DNA of 64,000 nucleotides, from IMG/VR virus record IMGVR_UViG_3300043470_000217, positions 1 through 64,000 of that record. One strand, given 5' to 3'. Every line of letters begins with the position of its first letter. Positions within the stretch are counted from its first letter, which is position 1. The notes under the pieces were generated by a model, which saw only the letters and a list, made by a program, of their open reading frames with translations, was not told the origin of the DNA and ran no database searches. The translations under genes and the position numbers were made by a program. This DNA is from a virus. This document shows, one piece after another, positions 8,423-19,800 of the stretch.

Positions 8423-11400
8423 TGGATGGTAAAACCAGTTTAATACACACCGAGATATACAACAAAGGTTTACTGAAAGATGTAAACGATACGTATGTAG
8501 GTGAGGGTTATTGGACACATGCAAGAAATGCTGTGAACAACTCTCCTTCTGGAGACATTGGTGTATTGGGTAATGAGCCAAGTAATGTATTTTGTGCAAG
8601 AGCACCATATACAATTATTGGTACTGTCTATATTACAAATGGTAAGTGGGCTGTATATTCCTCTAATAACTTTGCTTCTGAGATAGGATTGTTTAATGAG
8701 AATACTTGTAAGTATGATACTATTTACAATGACCCACAAAACAAGTGTTTTAATTTCTTTAAAGATTACCCGGTAATTGGAGTATCAAAGTATAACTCTG
8801 ATTGCTCATGGTCTTTATATTGGGATGATGCATACAATGTATCCCGGACCATGAATATTGGTAAGGAAGATATGTGGCCTTATCCTGTAAATAACTGGGA
8901 TGGTGTTCCATATGACTACCAACAAATAACTACTAATGGTTGTATCAATAGAGTAAAGTTAACAACTATTGATTGTGATAAATTAAGATTAGCAGCTTAT
9001 GCTAAGACTCCTTGTATTCAAGTAAAGAAAGGTAATGGTATTGGTACATTGTTAAATGGATCATATCAAGCTACAATTGCTTACTCTGTTAATGGTGTAA
9101 GAGTATCTGATTATCTTGCTATATCTAATGTACAAGCTCTTTGGACACATGACAATGTAAATGGTTCACTGGAGATTTTTATTAATGGCTTAGATACAGA
9201 GTATGATGAATTTGAGTTAGTTGTTATTGGTTTTGTTAACCAGCAAGCAGTGGCCAGAAAGATTGGTTACTACTCTACACAAACAACCACTATATCATTA
9301 GACGCTATTGATCCTACATTAGTAACTGTACCTATAGAGCAAATACCTTTACGTAGCCCAGCTTATGAGAAGTCAGAGGGTATGTATAATGTAAATGAAT
9401 ACCTTATACGTATTGCTCCTACTACTTATGAAGATTTTAATTACCAGCCCACAGCTAATAATATTAAAACTAGCTGGGTTGGTGTAGAATATCCCGCAGA
9501 TTATTATTACAAAGGCGGAAACAAACCAACATTTTTAAGAGATGAAGTATATAGCTTTTTTATACGATGGATTTATGATACAGGTGCCAAGTCATCTAGC
9601 TACCATATACCAGGACGTGCACCAAAACCCGGAGAGCTTAGTAATAACTCTGGTCCTGATCACCTCGTAAACTTTGGACCAGAACAAAACTGGCAAGTAA
9701 ATAATACAGCTACAAAAGTCCCTGCTACAGGAACCACTGATGATGGTGGTGTAATTGTATTTAAAGGTGAGATGGGTTACTGGCAGTCTACAGAAAAGTA
9801 TCCAGATAATGATCCTTTAGTATGGGATACATTATGTGGTCAAAATATTAGACACCACAAAATGCCTGATGATATTGTTATCTCTAATTATAACAATACT
9901 AACAATACTCTTGTAACTCTTGGTGTAGAGTTTTCTAATATTGAATTTCCAAAAGATGCATCTGGAAACTATATCCGGAACATTATTGGTTATGAAATCT
10001 TAAGAGGTACTAGAGAAGCTAATAGATCTATCATTGCTAAAGGTCTTATCAATAATATGCGGGAATATGATATTCCTGATACTATTTCTAGTAAGACTGG
10101 TTTGTACGTAAACTATCCTTACAACTTTTTAGATCATGATCCATTCTTAGGAAGAGATAAGGATGCATTACCTAAGATACAACAAACTAAAGGTGGTGCT
10201 TATAAAGATAAAGATAAGTATGACAGCACTGGTTTAAGTGGTGTAGATGTACAATTGTTTGATGGTGTTAAGAGAGATGTATTCTCATTTCACTCACCAG
10301 AAACTACATTCCGGAATCCTTTCTTATCAGCTACTGAATTAAAAGTATATGGTGAAGTATGGGGTAATGTAGAAGGTAAATTTAGACCTGTAGATAATCA
10401 TCCTAAAGATAAGTTTATTACTGATGGTTCTGCTATTCTTGCAAATCTTGGTGGTATTGCAATTGGTGTAGCTGCTGCAAGAGCTGCTGTTCCTATTGTA
10501 GATATGGTTGTAGCTAGTGGTATTCAAATTGCAATTAATGGTGCATTTGGTACAGCTCTTACTGCTAATCCATTTAGTGGTGGAGCATTGGGTATAATTG
10601 CTGCGGTTGGTCAGTACGCTATTTTATTTGGTTATTATTGGATAGAATCTACTCAAAACTTAATTAATGGTATTGAAGCAATTGGTACAGCAAGACAGTT
10701 TGCTTATCAATATATATCACGTGGTTTCTATAATAACTTTATAGCATCTCCTGTTGGTAATAGAAGAAGAGAAATTACTAAGTCACTATATGTGGATCCT
10801 GTGATTCAAGACTATGATACTACTTATAGGATTAATAACTTATTCCGGGCCAATACTGTAACACTTACAACTGGTGCAACAATAGCTGATCCTTCTGTAA
10901 AAGACAATACATTATTTACTATTGGTCAAATTGCTAGAGGAGATAATGGTAGAACTGCAGATAATGATATCTGGAAAGAACCAACTAAATTACAGAACTC
11001 TGTTACATCTGCTCACTACGCTGCATTAAAAATTAAAAATGATAATCAGTATGGTCAGTTAGATGCTATTAGACAGATTCCTGTAGGGTGTATTAATTTG
11101 TGGACATTAAATTATACACAGTTAGCTTCTTCTGCTGTAATCTTTGGTGGTGACATGTATGTTAACCGCTATACTGAGAAGTCTACATTCTTCTATTTCT
11201 CTCAATGGATGCAGGACATGCCTGATAATACTGAGTGGGATTATAGATTGTATAATATGTTGCCATTCCCAAGATATTGGATGGATACAACTAAGTATAA
11301 CTCCACTGATTTATTGGGTGGTATATTTGGTGATGATAGTGCATTACCTAATGACTTCCATCATTTTGATAGAAGAATTGTTTCTGGGTTCTTTATGGTA

Positions 11401-13080
11401 AGGTTTGCTTACATGTATTTGTTTAACTCAGGTATCCGGGATTTCTATGTAGAGTCTGAGATTAACTTAGCATATAGAGATTACGGAGATGATCCAGGTA
11501 AGAGACACTATGACTTTAATACATACACTGACTATGAAGAAATGTTCCGTACTCCTTACATCAAGGATACAAACTATAACAAGTATGATTATGCATTAAG
11601 TATTAGTAAGCACTTTACAAACTTTGCATCATGGGGTAATCTACAATCCAGAATTTATGATCCTCTGAATACTGCTTGTTATGTTAAATATGATAAACGT
11701 GTAATCTATTCTTTACAGCAGCAGTTTGAATTATCTAAAGATAACTGGAGACAGTTCTTAGCTAATAACTATCATGACTTTGATTCTCAAGTAGTTAGCA
11801 TGCGTCCTGTAGGTAAAACTGGTGCTATTATTATGCTTAATAATAATTCTCCAGTATTGTTTCAGGGTGTAGAAACATTAGATCTTAACGGTGGTACTAA
11901 ATTATCTATCGGTGATGGTCAGTTGTTTAATGCTCAACCTTTACAGAATTTAGTAAATGCTGATCCAGAGTTTGAATATGGTAGCTGTCAGAATAAGTTC
12001 TCAGTGATTAACACACCAGCCGGCTTATTCTATATGAGTCAGAACCAAGGTAAAGTATTCTCTTATGGTCAAGGACTACAAGATATATCTAAGTCTGGTA
12101 TGAAGTGGTGGTTCTCACAGTATAGCCCATATGCATTACTTGAAGACTTTCCAAATATAGAGTCTAATATTTTGGACAATACTATTATTGGTGTTGGTTG
12201 TCAAACAACATATGATAATATCAACGAGATTGTATTCTTCTGTAAGCGTGACTTTAAACTTAAGCCAGCATTTAAAGGTAAAGTAACTTATCTATTTAGT
12301 AATAAATTTGGTCATGTAGATTTCCCAGGATATCAATTTGACCTAGGTGATCCTATGTACTTTGATGATGCTTCTTGGACTGTAAGTTATGACCCTAAAG
12401 CCAAAGCATTTATATCTTTCCATGACTGGCATCCTAACTTAGTAATGTCTAGTAAAACTTACTACATGACTGTAAAGGATAACGGTATCTGGAAACATAA
12501 CTTGGTATGTGATTCATTCTGTAACTACTATGGTGTTAACTATCCATTTGAAGTTGAGTATGTACAGAACCAAGGTCAAACAGTTACTACTACTAGATCT
12601 GTAGAATATATTCTTGAGTGCTATAGGTATTCACCTAATTGTCTAGATTATCATCATTTACTTGATCAGAATTTTGACAGAGCTATTGTATATAATACAG
12701 AACAGATATCCGGTGATCTTAGATTAAATCTAGCACCTAAAAATAATCCATACTTGGGTAATACATATCCTATAATTAATCCTAATAATATTGATATTCT
12801 CTTTTCTAAAGAAGAACAGAAATATAGGTTTAATCAATTCTGGGATATTACAAATGACCGTGGTGAATTTACTGGTACATTTACTCCTATGTGGGCTACT
12901 GAACCCAACGGATACATTAGGAATATTAACTCAACTTATGTAAATTATAATAAGGGGGCTACTCAAAGAAAGAAATTTAGACATTACATTAACAAGGTTG
13001 TACTTAAGAAACTTGTTTCTGGCTCATCTAAGTTCTTATTGAAGCTCAGTAATAACAAATTGTTAGCTTCATTTAGGTAA
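8422..13080 (+). CDS. Tail muzzle/stabilisation protein (1,552 aa)
   Basis: This is a very large, mostly beta, Asn/Tyr/Asp-rich structural protein that starts with MDGKTSLIHTEIYNKGLLKD. It holds position and size of the crAss-like muzzle protein (P22 gp10/T7 gp12-like tail tip that closes the tail and contacts the cell). A long hydrophobic, Gly/Ala-rich stretch at about residues 673-743 interrupts the soluble sequence and could insert into a membrane or line the tail lumen during ejection. The C-terminus is basic. Function is inferred from the family pattern and from its place after the adaptor gene. Confidence 0.7.
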   Translation: MDGKTSLIHTEIYNKGLLKDVNDTYVGEGYWTHARNAVNNSPSGDIGVLGNEPSNVFCARAPYTIIGTVYITNGKWAVYSSNNFASEIGLFNENTCKYDTIYNDPQNKCFNFFKDYPVIGVSKYNSDCSWSLYWDDAYNVSRTMNIGKEDMWPYPVNNWDGVPYDYQQITTNGCINRVKLTTIDCDKLRLAAYAKTPCIQVKKGNGIGTLLNGSYQATIAYSVNGVRVSDYLAISNVQALWTHDNVNGSLEIFINGLDTEYDEFELVVIGFVNQQAVARKIGYYSTQTTTISLDAIDPTLVTVPIEQIPLRSPAYEKSEGMYNVNEYLIRIAPTTYEDFNYQPTANNIKTSWVGVEYPADYYYKGGNKPTFLRDEVYSFFIRWIYDTGAKSSSYHIPGRAPKPGELSNNSGPDHLVNFGPEQNWQVNNTATKVPATGTTDDGGVIVFKGEMGYWQSTEKYPDNDPLVWDTLCGQNIRHHKMPDDIVISNYNNTNNTLVTLGVEFSNIEFPKDASGNYIRNIIGYEILRGTREANRSIIAKGLINNMREYDIPDTISSKTGLYVNYPYNFLDHDPFLGRDKDALPKIQQTKGGAYKDKDKYDSTGLSGVDVQLFDGVKRDVFSFHSPETTFRNPFLSATELKVYGEVWGNVEGKFRPVDNHPKDKFITDGSAILANLGGIAIGVAAARAAVPIVDMVVASGIQIAINGAFGTALTANPFSGGALGIIAAVGQYAILFGYYWIESTQNLINGIEAIGTARQFAYQYISRGFYNNFIASPVGNRRREITKSLYVDPVIQDYDTTYRINNLFRANTVTLTTGATIADPSVKDNTLFTIGQIARGDNGRTADNDIWKEPTKLQNSVTSAHYAALKIKNDNQYGQLDAIRQIPVGCINLWTLNYTQLASSAVIFGGDMYVNRYTEKSTFFYFSQWMQDMPDNTEWDYRLYNMLPFPRYWMDTTKYNSTDLLGGIFGDDSALPNDFHHFDRRIVSGFFMVRFAYMYLFNSGIRDFYVESEINLAYRDYGDDPGKRHYDFNTYTDYEEMFRTPYIKDTNYNKYDYALSISKHFTNFASWGNLQSRIYDPLNTACYVKYDKRVIYSLQQQFELSKDNWRQFLANNYHDFDSQVVSMRPVGKTGAIIMLNNNSPVLFQGVETLDLNGGTKLSIGDGQLFNAQPLQNLVNADPEFEYGSCQNKFSVINTPAGLFYMSQNQGKVFSYGQGLQDISKSGMKWWFSQYSPYALLEDFPNIESNILDNTIIGVGCQTTYDNINEIVFFCKRDFKLKPAFKGKVTYLFSNKFGHVDFPGYQFDLGDPMYFDDASWTVSYDPKAKAFISFHDWHPNLVMSSKTYYMTVKDNGIWKHNLVCDSFCNYYGVNYPFEVEYVQNQGQTVTTTRSVEYILECYRYSPNCLDYHHLLDQNFDRAIVYNTEQISGDLRLNLAPKNNPYLGNTYPIINPNNIDILFSKEEQKYRFNQFWDITNDRGEFTGTFTPMWATEPNGYIRNINSTYVNYNKGATQRKKFRHYINKVVLKKLVSGSSKFLLKLSNNKLLASFR

Positions 13081-13101
13081 TGAATGAGCTAGATTAATAA
13101 A

Positions 13102-15210
13102 ATGGCTAGAAAAAAACCTGTCATATCTCCTTTTGGTCAATGGGCTTATCCCGGTGAGGTAACTATTATACCCTCTTCAGATATTACAATGAAGGGGGTT
13201 AACTATCCAGTACTTGGTATAGATAACTTAGGTAATCAACAAATGATGATGCCTGGTGGAGAATATACATTTCCCGGTGACTATGTAACTGAGATACCTC
13301 AGATGGGTAAAGGTGGTTTGAGACAGTGGTTTGCTGAAGAGTGGACAGATGTTAAAACCGGTAAACCTTGTGGTAGATCTGGTAAAGATAAAGATGGTAG
13401 ACCATATCCAGCATGCAGACCATCTAAGAGAGTAAATGAAACAACTCCTAAAACTACATCAGAAATGTCTTCTTCAGAAAAAGCTAAATTCAAAAGAGAG
13501 AAGACTTCTGGTAAGCGCATAGATTATAATCATAAGCGTAGAGAGTTTGGTGGTGAGAGCTGGTTAGATCAGTATCAAGATGGTAGTGAAGTTCCTTCTA
13601 ATATAGAAAGAATGGATCCTGCAGTTATTAAAAGGGATCGTTCATGGTTAGATAAGTTAAAAGGATATATACATAGGGGAGAAAAAGCAATAGGTTTAGA
13701 TCCTTATAATGAAAGACCTGATGACTTTATGGAGCAGTGGGCTAGAAGAATTAATACTGCTACTGGAGGTAGAGATTGGTATAAACAACCAAATGATGCA
13801 TCTGGTCCCGGTGGTATAGGTACTGCTATGATGGAAACTGTAATGGCTCCATTTAGTGCACCACAGTTAGCTTCTGTATATGGAGCAACTGGTAAAGTAC
13901 AGATGCCATCTGAAGCAATGAATATTCAGAATCCTGTAGGTTCTTTCTTAGCTGATGCTGTACTTGATCCTACTAATTTAGTAGGTGCAGGTATAGCTAA
14001 AAATTTAGGTAAGGGATCTTTACAAAATATGGTTAGATCTAGAATGCGGGGAGCAAGACCAAATCTACAAAGATCTGTAGATAATATTTCTAATGAATTA
14101 CCAGCGCCTCCTTCAGAACTTAGATTGAATGAAAGCACTGGACAACTGGATCCTTATTATGATACAGAACGTCCATACTTTGATCAATGGATGAGAGAAT
14201 TAAATGCTACATCAAATCCTCAAGATGTTGCAGATTTATTTGCAAATCCTAGTGGATCTATAGATTTAAGAAAACTTAAAAAGAATGTTAAAAATAAATC
14301 AGGGTTAACAAAAGAAGAGATATTAAAGAATGCATCTCCTAAGGATAAAGAAGCTTTAAGTAAAATGTCTGAATCCGAATTTGAAGAAACTGTTTTAAAA
14401 CCTACAGGTGAAATTGCTCTTTATGAACCTGCTATAAATTTAGGTTTAGGTTTTGATACTAATACAAGAAATCTAACTTTATCAGATTCTATACCTATGG
14501 GTATGGAGGAGTATACTAATGTTTTTAATTCTAAATTGGATAGACTTAATCAGATTATTTCTAGAAATAATAAATCAGGACTAGACTATTCTGTTAAAGG
14601 ATTATCACCATCTGGTGCATTAACATTTAATACTCCAGCTCAAATTGAAAAACTTCCTCCAAATACTAAGGTACTTAATGAATTAAAAAATCGTGGCCTT
14701 ATAGATAGTGAAGGTAATATGAGTCCTATTGCTCAAGAATATGTTGATCGTTGGGCAATTGCAGGCAATAGAAATATTCCACAAGGAGAATCTACTTGGA
14801 TGTTAGATATAAATCCTGGTCAATGGCGTGGTGAAGTAGAAGATATTGCAAATGCGGAATACTTTAAAGCTATTCCTGGATTAAACATGAGAAATACAAC
14901 AGCAAGTGTATTTTCTGATGCACTTCCTAGACGAGGTACTGGTACATATAATAGTATAAATGAATATCTTAAAGAGCTAGGTCTTGGTAGAGTAAAACCC
15001 GGTTTTAATTCACAGAGTCAATCATCTAGTGGTCTTTGGGAAGATGCAATTAAAAAAGGAAAAGCGTTTGGATATTTTAATAATCCAGGAACTGTATATG
15101 GTTCTATGAGAACTGTTGCTCCATTAGCAGCAGGAACAGCTGCCGCATCTCAGTTACAAGAACAAAAAAAAGGTGGTCAAACTAATTGGCTAAACAAATA
15201 CAATAACTAA
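13102..15210 (+). CDS. Probable virion cargo protein with Cys-containing viral domain
   Basis: The 702-residue product opens with a beta segment and then, at about residues 72-135, a small domain reading WFAEEWTDVKTGKPCGRSG...YPACRPSKRV...SEKAKFKREK. I recognise this cysteine-containing pattern from structural proteins of several phages and large algal viruses. A WLDQYQDG motif follows at about 153-160 and a related WLNKYNN forms the C-terminus. The middle has long helices and a Gly/Ala stretch (about 235-310). It is the first of a series of large proteins between muzzle and RNA polymerase, where crAss-like phages encode capsid cargo. Cargo status is inferred; no enzyme motif is seen. Confidence 0.6.
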   Translation: MARKKPVISPFGQWAYPGEVTIIPSSDITMKGVNYPVLGIDNLGNQQMMMPGGEYTFPGDYVTEIPQMGKGGLRQWFAEEWTDVKTGKPCGRSGKDKDGRPYPACRPSKRVNETTPKTTSEMSSSEKAKFKREKTSGKRIDYNHKRREFGGESWLDQYQDGSEVPSNIERMDPAVIKRDRSWLDKLKGYIHRGEKAIGLDPYNERPDDFMEQWARRINTATGGRDWYKQPNDASGPGGIGTAMMETVMAPFSAPQLASVYGATGKVQMPSEAMNIQNPVGSFLADAVLDPTNLVGAGIAKNLGKGSLQNMVRSRMRGARPNLQRSVDNISNELPAPPSELRLNESTGQLDPYYDTERPYFDQWMRELNATSNPQDVADLFANPSGSIDLRKLKKNVKNKSGLTKEEILKNASPKDKEALSKMSESEFEETVLKPTGEIALYEPAINLGLGFDTNTRNLTLSDSIPMGMEEYTNVFNSKLDRLNQIISRNNKSGLDYSVKGLSPSGALTFNTPAQIEKLPPNTKVLNELKNRGLIDSEGNMSPIAQEYVDRWAIAGNRNIPQGESTWMLDINPGQWRGEVEDIANAEYFKAIPGLNMRNTTASVFSDALPRRGTGTYNSINEYLKELGLGRVKPGFNSQSQSSSGLWEDAIKKGKAFGYFNNPGTVYGSMRTVAPLAAGTAAASQLQEQKKGGQTNWLNKYNN

Positions 15211-15211
15211 A

Positions 15212-16837
15212 ATGAAAGATAAATTTTTAAAAATGGCTGGTGTTAAATCTGAGAAGGAGTTCTATAAGATGTTCCCTACAGAAGAAGCATTTTTTAAAGC
15301 CTATCCACAAGCTGTAGAAATGAAAAAGGGTGGTAATGTTCCTACTAATCCTGAGTTATATTCTAGAGTTAAATCAGAAGCTAAATCTAAGTTTGATAGA
15401 TGGCCTTCAGCTTATGGTTCAGCGTGGTTAGTTAAGACTTACAAGAGTCGTGGTGGTGGATATAGAAAAGCACAAACTGGTGGTGGATTACAAGACCAGC
15501 AAATTTTCCAATATCCTAACTATGGTGATAACATGGCAGCTTACTATCAAAAGATGAATGAAGATAGAGCTAATAATCCTATGGGTGCTATTGGTGATTT
15601 TATGCTTAATGGTGCTATGGCTGCTGGACAAGCTGCAGATAATGGTGAAGATACTGGTAACAAAATGCAAATGGCTAAGTTAGCTATGAATGTTATGGGT
15701 ATGCCGGCTATGCAAATGGGCGGTGTAGGTAGTATGATGCGTGATAATTATTATGATGAGGGTGGTGAAATGGCAATGGGTCAAGTAATGGCAATGAATG
15801 ATAAGATTGCTAGATTACAAAACTTTATTAATGGTGAGAGTGAAATAGAACCTTGGGTTGCTAGCAAGCTTACATTAGCTGATGACTATCTTACTAGTGT
15901 ATCTGATTACTTACAATTTAATGAAGGTGATGAAGGAGAAGAGGAAGAAGAAGATATGGATTTAACTATGGGTGAATTAGAGGAGATGAAGAATGGTGGT
16001 ATTCCTGAAAGATATAGAAGCCGTGGTTTCACTAAAGTAGGTGCTAAGAAACAGTCTAACCGTCCTGGTAAAAAGTGGATGGTATTAGCTAAGAAAGGTG
16101 ATAAGTATAAAATTGTACATGGCGGTTATAAAGGAATGAAAGACTTTAGCCAGCATGGTTCAGAAAAGCGTAAGAAGAATTTCTGGAATAGAATGGGTGG
16201 TAAAGATTCTAGTAAGGCTACAGATCCATTCTCACCATTGTACTGGCACAAACGTTTTGGTACTTGGGCAGAAGGTGGTGAACCTAATAATGCCGGATTC
16301 CAAGCTTTACCTGATTATGTACAAAATAAAATCATGAGTAATATGGCTTATGGTGGATACATGCCAGAGATGGGTGTTGGTGGTAAGATGCCAGCTGAAA
16401 TTGCCCGTGCACGTTTTGCAGCAGCTGGTAACTTAGATAAGTTAGATGAATATGGTTATGCATATGGTGGAGATATTTATGGTGGAGAAATGGATATGGA
16501 TGCTATGTACCAAATGATGAAAGGTGGTCAACCATGCTATGAGTGTGGTGGTAAAGTGTATAAGCAAGGTGGTATCTACATTAATCCTGCTAATAAAGGA
16601 AAGTTTACTGAATCAGCTAATAGAGCAGGTATGGGTGTGCAAGAGTTTGCTAGACACGTACTTGCAAATAAAGAAGACTATAGCTCAACACAAGTAAAAA
16701 GAGCTACATTTGCTAAAAATTCTGCTAGTTGGAAAAAACAAATGGGTGGTATGGCAGAAGGACAGATGTTAGAATTACATGATGATGAGATTCAAAATCT
16801 TATTGATCAGGGTTATGGTATTGAGTATTTAGATTAA
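15212..16837 (+). CDS. Modular probable virion protein
   Basis: This 541-residue protein is a string of small modules. Residues 46-85 contain NPELYSRVKSEAKSKFDRWP and SAYGSAWLVK.YKSRGGGYR. Residues 265-355 contain RGFTKVGAKK, KKWMVLAKKGDKYKIVHGGY and DPFSPLYWHKRFGTW. Residues 453-510 contain GKFTESANRAGMGVQEFA and HVLANKEDYSS.QVKRATFAKN. All three patterns recur in unrelated phage and giant-virus proteins as far as I recall. Between them are Met/Gly-rich linkers and an acidic run (about 243-262). A C-terminal helical tail ends in YLD. It starts one base after the previous stop. Role: probably internal virion or ejection protein; function unknown. Confidence 0.6.
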   Translation: MKDKFLKMAGVKSEKEFYKMFPTEEAFFKAYPQAVEMKKGGNVPTNPELYSRVKSEAKSKFDRWPSAYGSAWLVKTYKSRGGGYRKAQTGGGLQDQQIFQYPNYGDNMAAYYQKMNEDRANNPMGAIGDFMLNGAMAAGQAADNGEDTGNKMQMAKLAMNVMGMPAMQMGGVGSMMRDNYYDEGGEMAMGQVMAMNDKIARLQNFINGESEIEPWVASKLTLADDYLTSVSDYLQFNEGDEGEEEEEDMDLTMGELEEMKNGGIPERYRSRGFTKVGAKKQSNRPGKKWMVLAKKGDKYKIVHGGYKGMKDFSQHGSEKRKKNFWNRMGGKDSSKATDPFSPLYWHKRFGTWAEGGEPNNAGFQALPDYVQNKIMSNMAYGGYMPEMGVGGKMPAEIARARFAAAGNLDKLDEYGYAYGGDIYGGEMDMDAMYQMMKGGQPCYECGGKVYKQGGIYINPANKGKFTESANRAGMGVQEFARHVLANKEDYSSTQVKRATFAKNSASWKKQMGGMAEGQMLELHDDEIQNLIDQGYGIEYLD

Positions 16838-16842
16838 TTAAC

Positions 16843-19800
16843 ATGAAAAGAAAAGTAAGGGTTAAGAGTTTACCAAAAGCTCAATTTGGATTTAATAATT
16901 TACCAGCACCTAATGTGCTTCGTCCTGATTATTTAGCTACTTGGCAAAAGAATAATCCTTATCCAGCTTTTGGTAATTCTTCTACAATTCCTGCAGATGT
17001 ATACTATGGTAATAATAATACCACAGGATCTTTCAATGTGGGAATGCCTGAGTTTAATCAGGAGGTATCATTTCCATCAAGTTTATATCCTACTAAAAAT
17101 AATCCTTTAAGTTTATATCCTAGAAATACTAAATTAGAGTCTGGTATTTTAAGTACTAATGAAGCTATTAGAAAATCTTATATAGATCAAATTCCTGAAG
17201 ATACTAGAAAGTTAATGGGCCTTGAACCATTTGGTGATCTTAAAACAAAAAAGATTAAGCAAGAAGGTAATCCTTATATAGGACCAATGCTATTAGCTGG
17301 TACAGATGTATTTAGTTCTGTTGCTAGGAAGATTCAAGATAGAAATGCAGAATCTGATTTTAAAAATCAGTTTTTATCTGATAACTTATATAATGTAAGA
17401 CCTGAAGATTACCAAGGTAATAGAGGAGATTATTTAACAAACACTGCCGGGTTAGGTCCTGACTTTAGACCTACTGATTATATATACGGTGACTATAATA
17501 AAATTGCCCAGATGGGTGGAGAAATGAAAAGAAAAGTAAGAATTACAAGTTTACCACAAGCTGCATACGGTGGTACTCAAAATGCTAAAGCGGTTAATCA
17601 ATTATACGGTAACTCAGCCTATATGATGAACATGTTTAATGGTGCCACTAAAGGTGAACCAGAAGAACAATATGGTCAAACATTGGGACCAGATCCTAGA
17701 TCTATGGCTGTATTAGAAGCAGAGAAAGGAGAGACATTAATACGTAAAGGTACTAATAGCACTATTCCTGAATTCTTTAAAATTGGTGGTAAACGCCACT
17801 CAGAAGGTGGTACACCATTGTCTGGAGAAAAAGCTACACCAGATAGTTTTATTTATTCAGATACTAAAGCTATGAAAATTAAAGATCCAGCTATCTTAGA
17901 ATCTTTTGGTTTTGCTGCTAAGAAAGGTGGCTACACTCCTGCTAAAATCTCTAAGAAGTTTGATCTTAACAATAAAGATTTGCGTGAAGGATTATATTCT
18001 GAGAGTGATCCATTGCGTAAGAAAACAGCTGTAATGATGGCTGATAATTATATTTCTAATTTAGGTAAGTTAGCATTAGTACAAGAATCACAGAAAGGAT
18101 TTCCTCAAGGTATTCCAGAAATTGCTATGCCCTATATGGATAAGATAGGATTAGATCCAGCTCAGTTTTTACCACCATCACCTGAACAAGGTATGGCAAT
18201 GGCTATGTATGGTGGTATGCCTAAAGCTCAAGTTGGAAGACAACAATCAAATGTTAAAGTTAATAGAACAACTCCATATACAGAAAATGATATTGAGTTT
18301 AAAAATGGTACTTGGCAAGTTAAACCCACTGCTAATATGCAAGCTGCACCATATAGTGTATCAGCAATTAACATGTCTCCTCAAAGATTTCAAGATTATA
18401 CGTTTAATGATCCTGAAGCCGCAATTGATTTAGTAATTAAATCTAGTGGTATTCCATCTTATTTAGAAAGAGTAAATAAAGGTAAACAGGAGTTTTTAAA
18501 CACTGTTAATAAACCTTTTGGTTCTACACAACAAGACACAGTTGTTCAAAAACCTAAGCCACAACCAGTTGTACAATCTAGAGCCACAGTTCAAACTCCA
18601 AAAGCTAAAGTAAATGTAACTAAACCTGCAGCTTCACAAACTACACCATTAAGTATTGATGATCTTCTTAATGAAAAAATTAATGACATGGTGAATAAAG
18701 AATATGGTGGGGAATTAGAAGAATATCAAACAGCCGGTCAAGTAACTGGTGAAAAAGAATTTGTAGAAGTTATTACTTTACCAGATGGTAGTAAAGGTAA
18801 AAGAATTACTAAAGGTAATGCTGTAAGTATTGTAGATGCATCGGGTACTGTTTTAGGATCTAAAACTATTGAACCAAACTATAGAACTATTAATCCTGAA
18901 AGACTTGCTGAACTAGAAAGCAGAGGTATTAAACTTAGTGTACCTAAAAGATATGAAGGTAAAGAATGGAGTATGACTCCAGGTCGTCAAGGTATTAGAG
19001 AAGGTGCTGGTAGTTTTGGTACTGAAGATTGGTATGCTGGAGAAAACAAAGAAGATTTTGCTAGAAGACAAGCTAGATTTTTAAAGTTCTATCCTAACTA
19101 TAATCCTAAGAATGAGCAAGATAATGAAATGTTTCAAAACTGGTATAATAGTGATATCTATGATCAATCTATTAAAGCTGGTTTAACAGAAGAAGAAGCT
19201 AAACAAAACGTTAATGAATTTGGATTTGTTGCTGGATCAAAAGATCCAAATGCTTTAGATAAAAAGTTTGGTCATTATACTTGGTCACGTCCTACAATTG
19301 ATATTAAAAGAAAACCACCAGAAACTCCTCCTGGAGGAAATATTCCTCCTGGAGAATTAATTCCACCTCCACCAAGTAAAAGAAGACCTATTGGTTTTTA
19401 TCCTCAAGATGTATTAAATACTGCGGCTGCTATTGGTGACTTAGCTAGTATTAATAAGTACAATCCCAGAATGCTTCAGTTTAGTGCAGAACCTATGGAG
19501 CCTACTTACTATGATCCTAATAGAGAGTTAGCAGCTAATGCTGAGATGGCTAATTTGGCTGCTCAGAATTTAGCACAATTTACTGGACCACAATCTTTTA
19601 ATGCTAGATTCTCAGATGTTCAGGGTAAAGGTTTAGCTAATGCAGCTAATATTGAAGCTAGATATAATAATCTAAATGTTGGTGTAGCTAATCAGTTTGA
19701 GCAAGCTAATAAGCAATTAATGAATGAAGCTAATTTTAAAAATGCTTTAGCTGCTAATGACTTCTATGATAAAAGTGTTGTTGCTAATCAGCAATATGAT

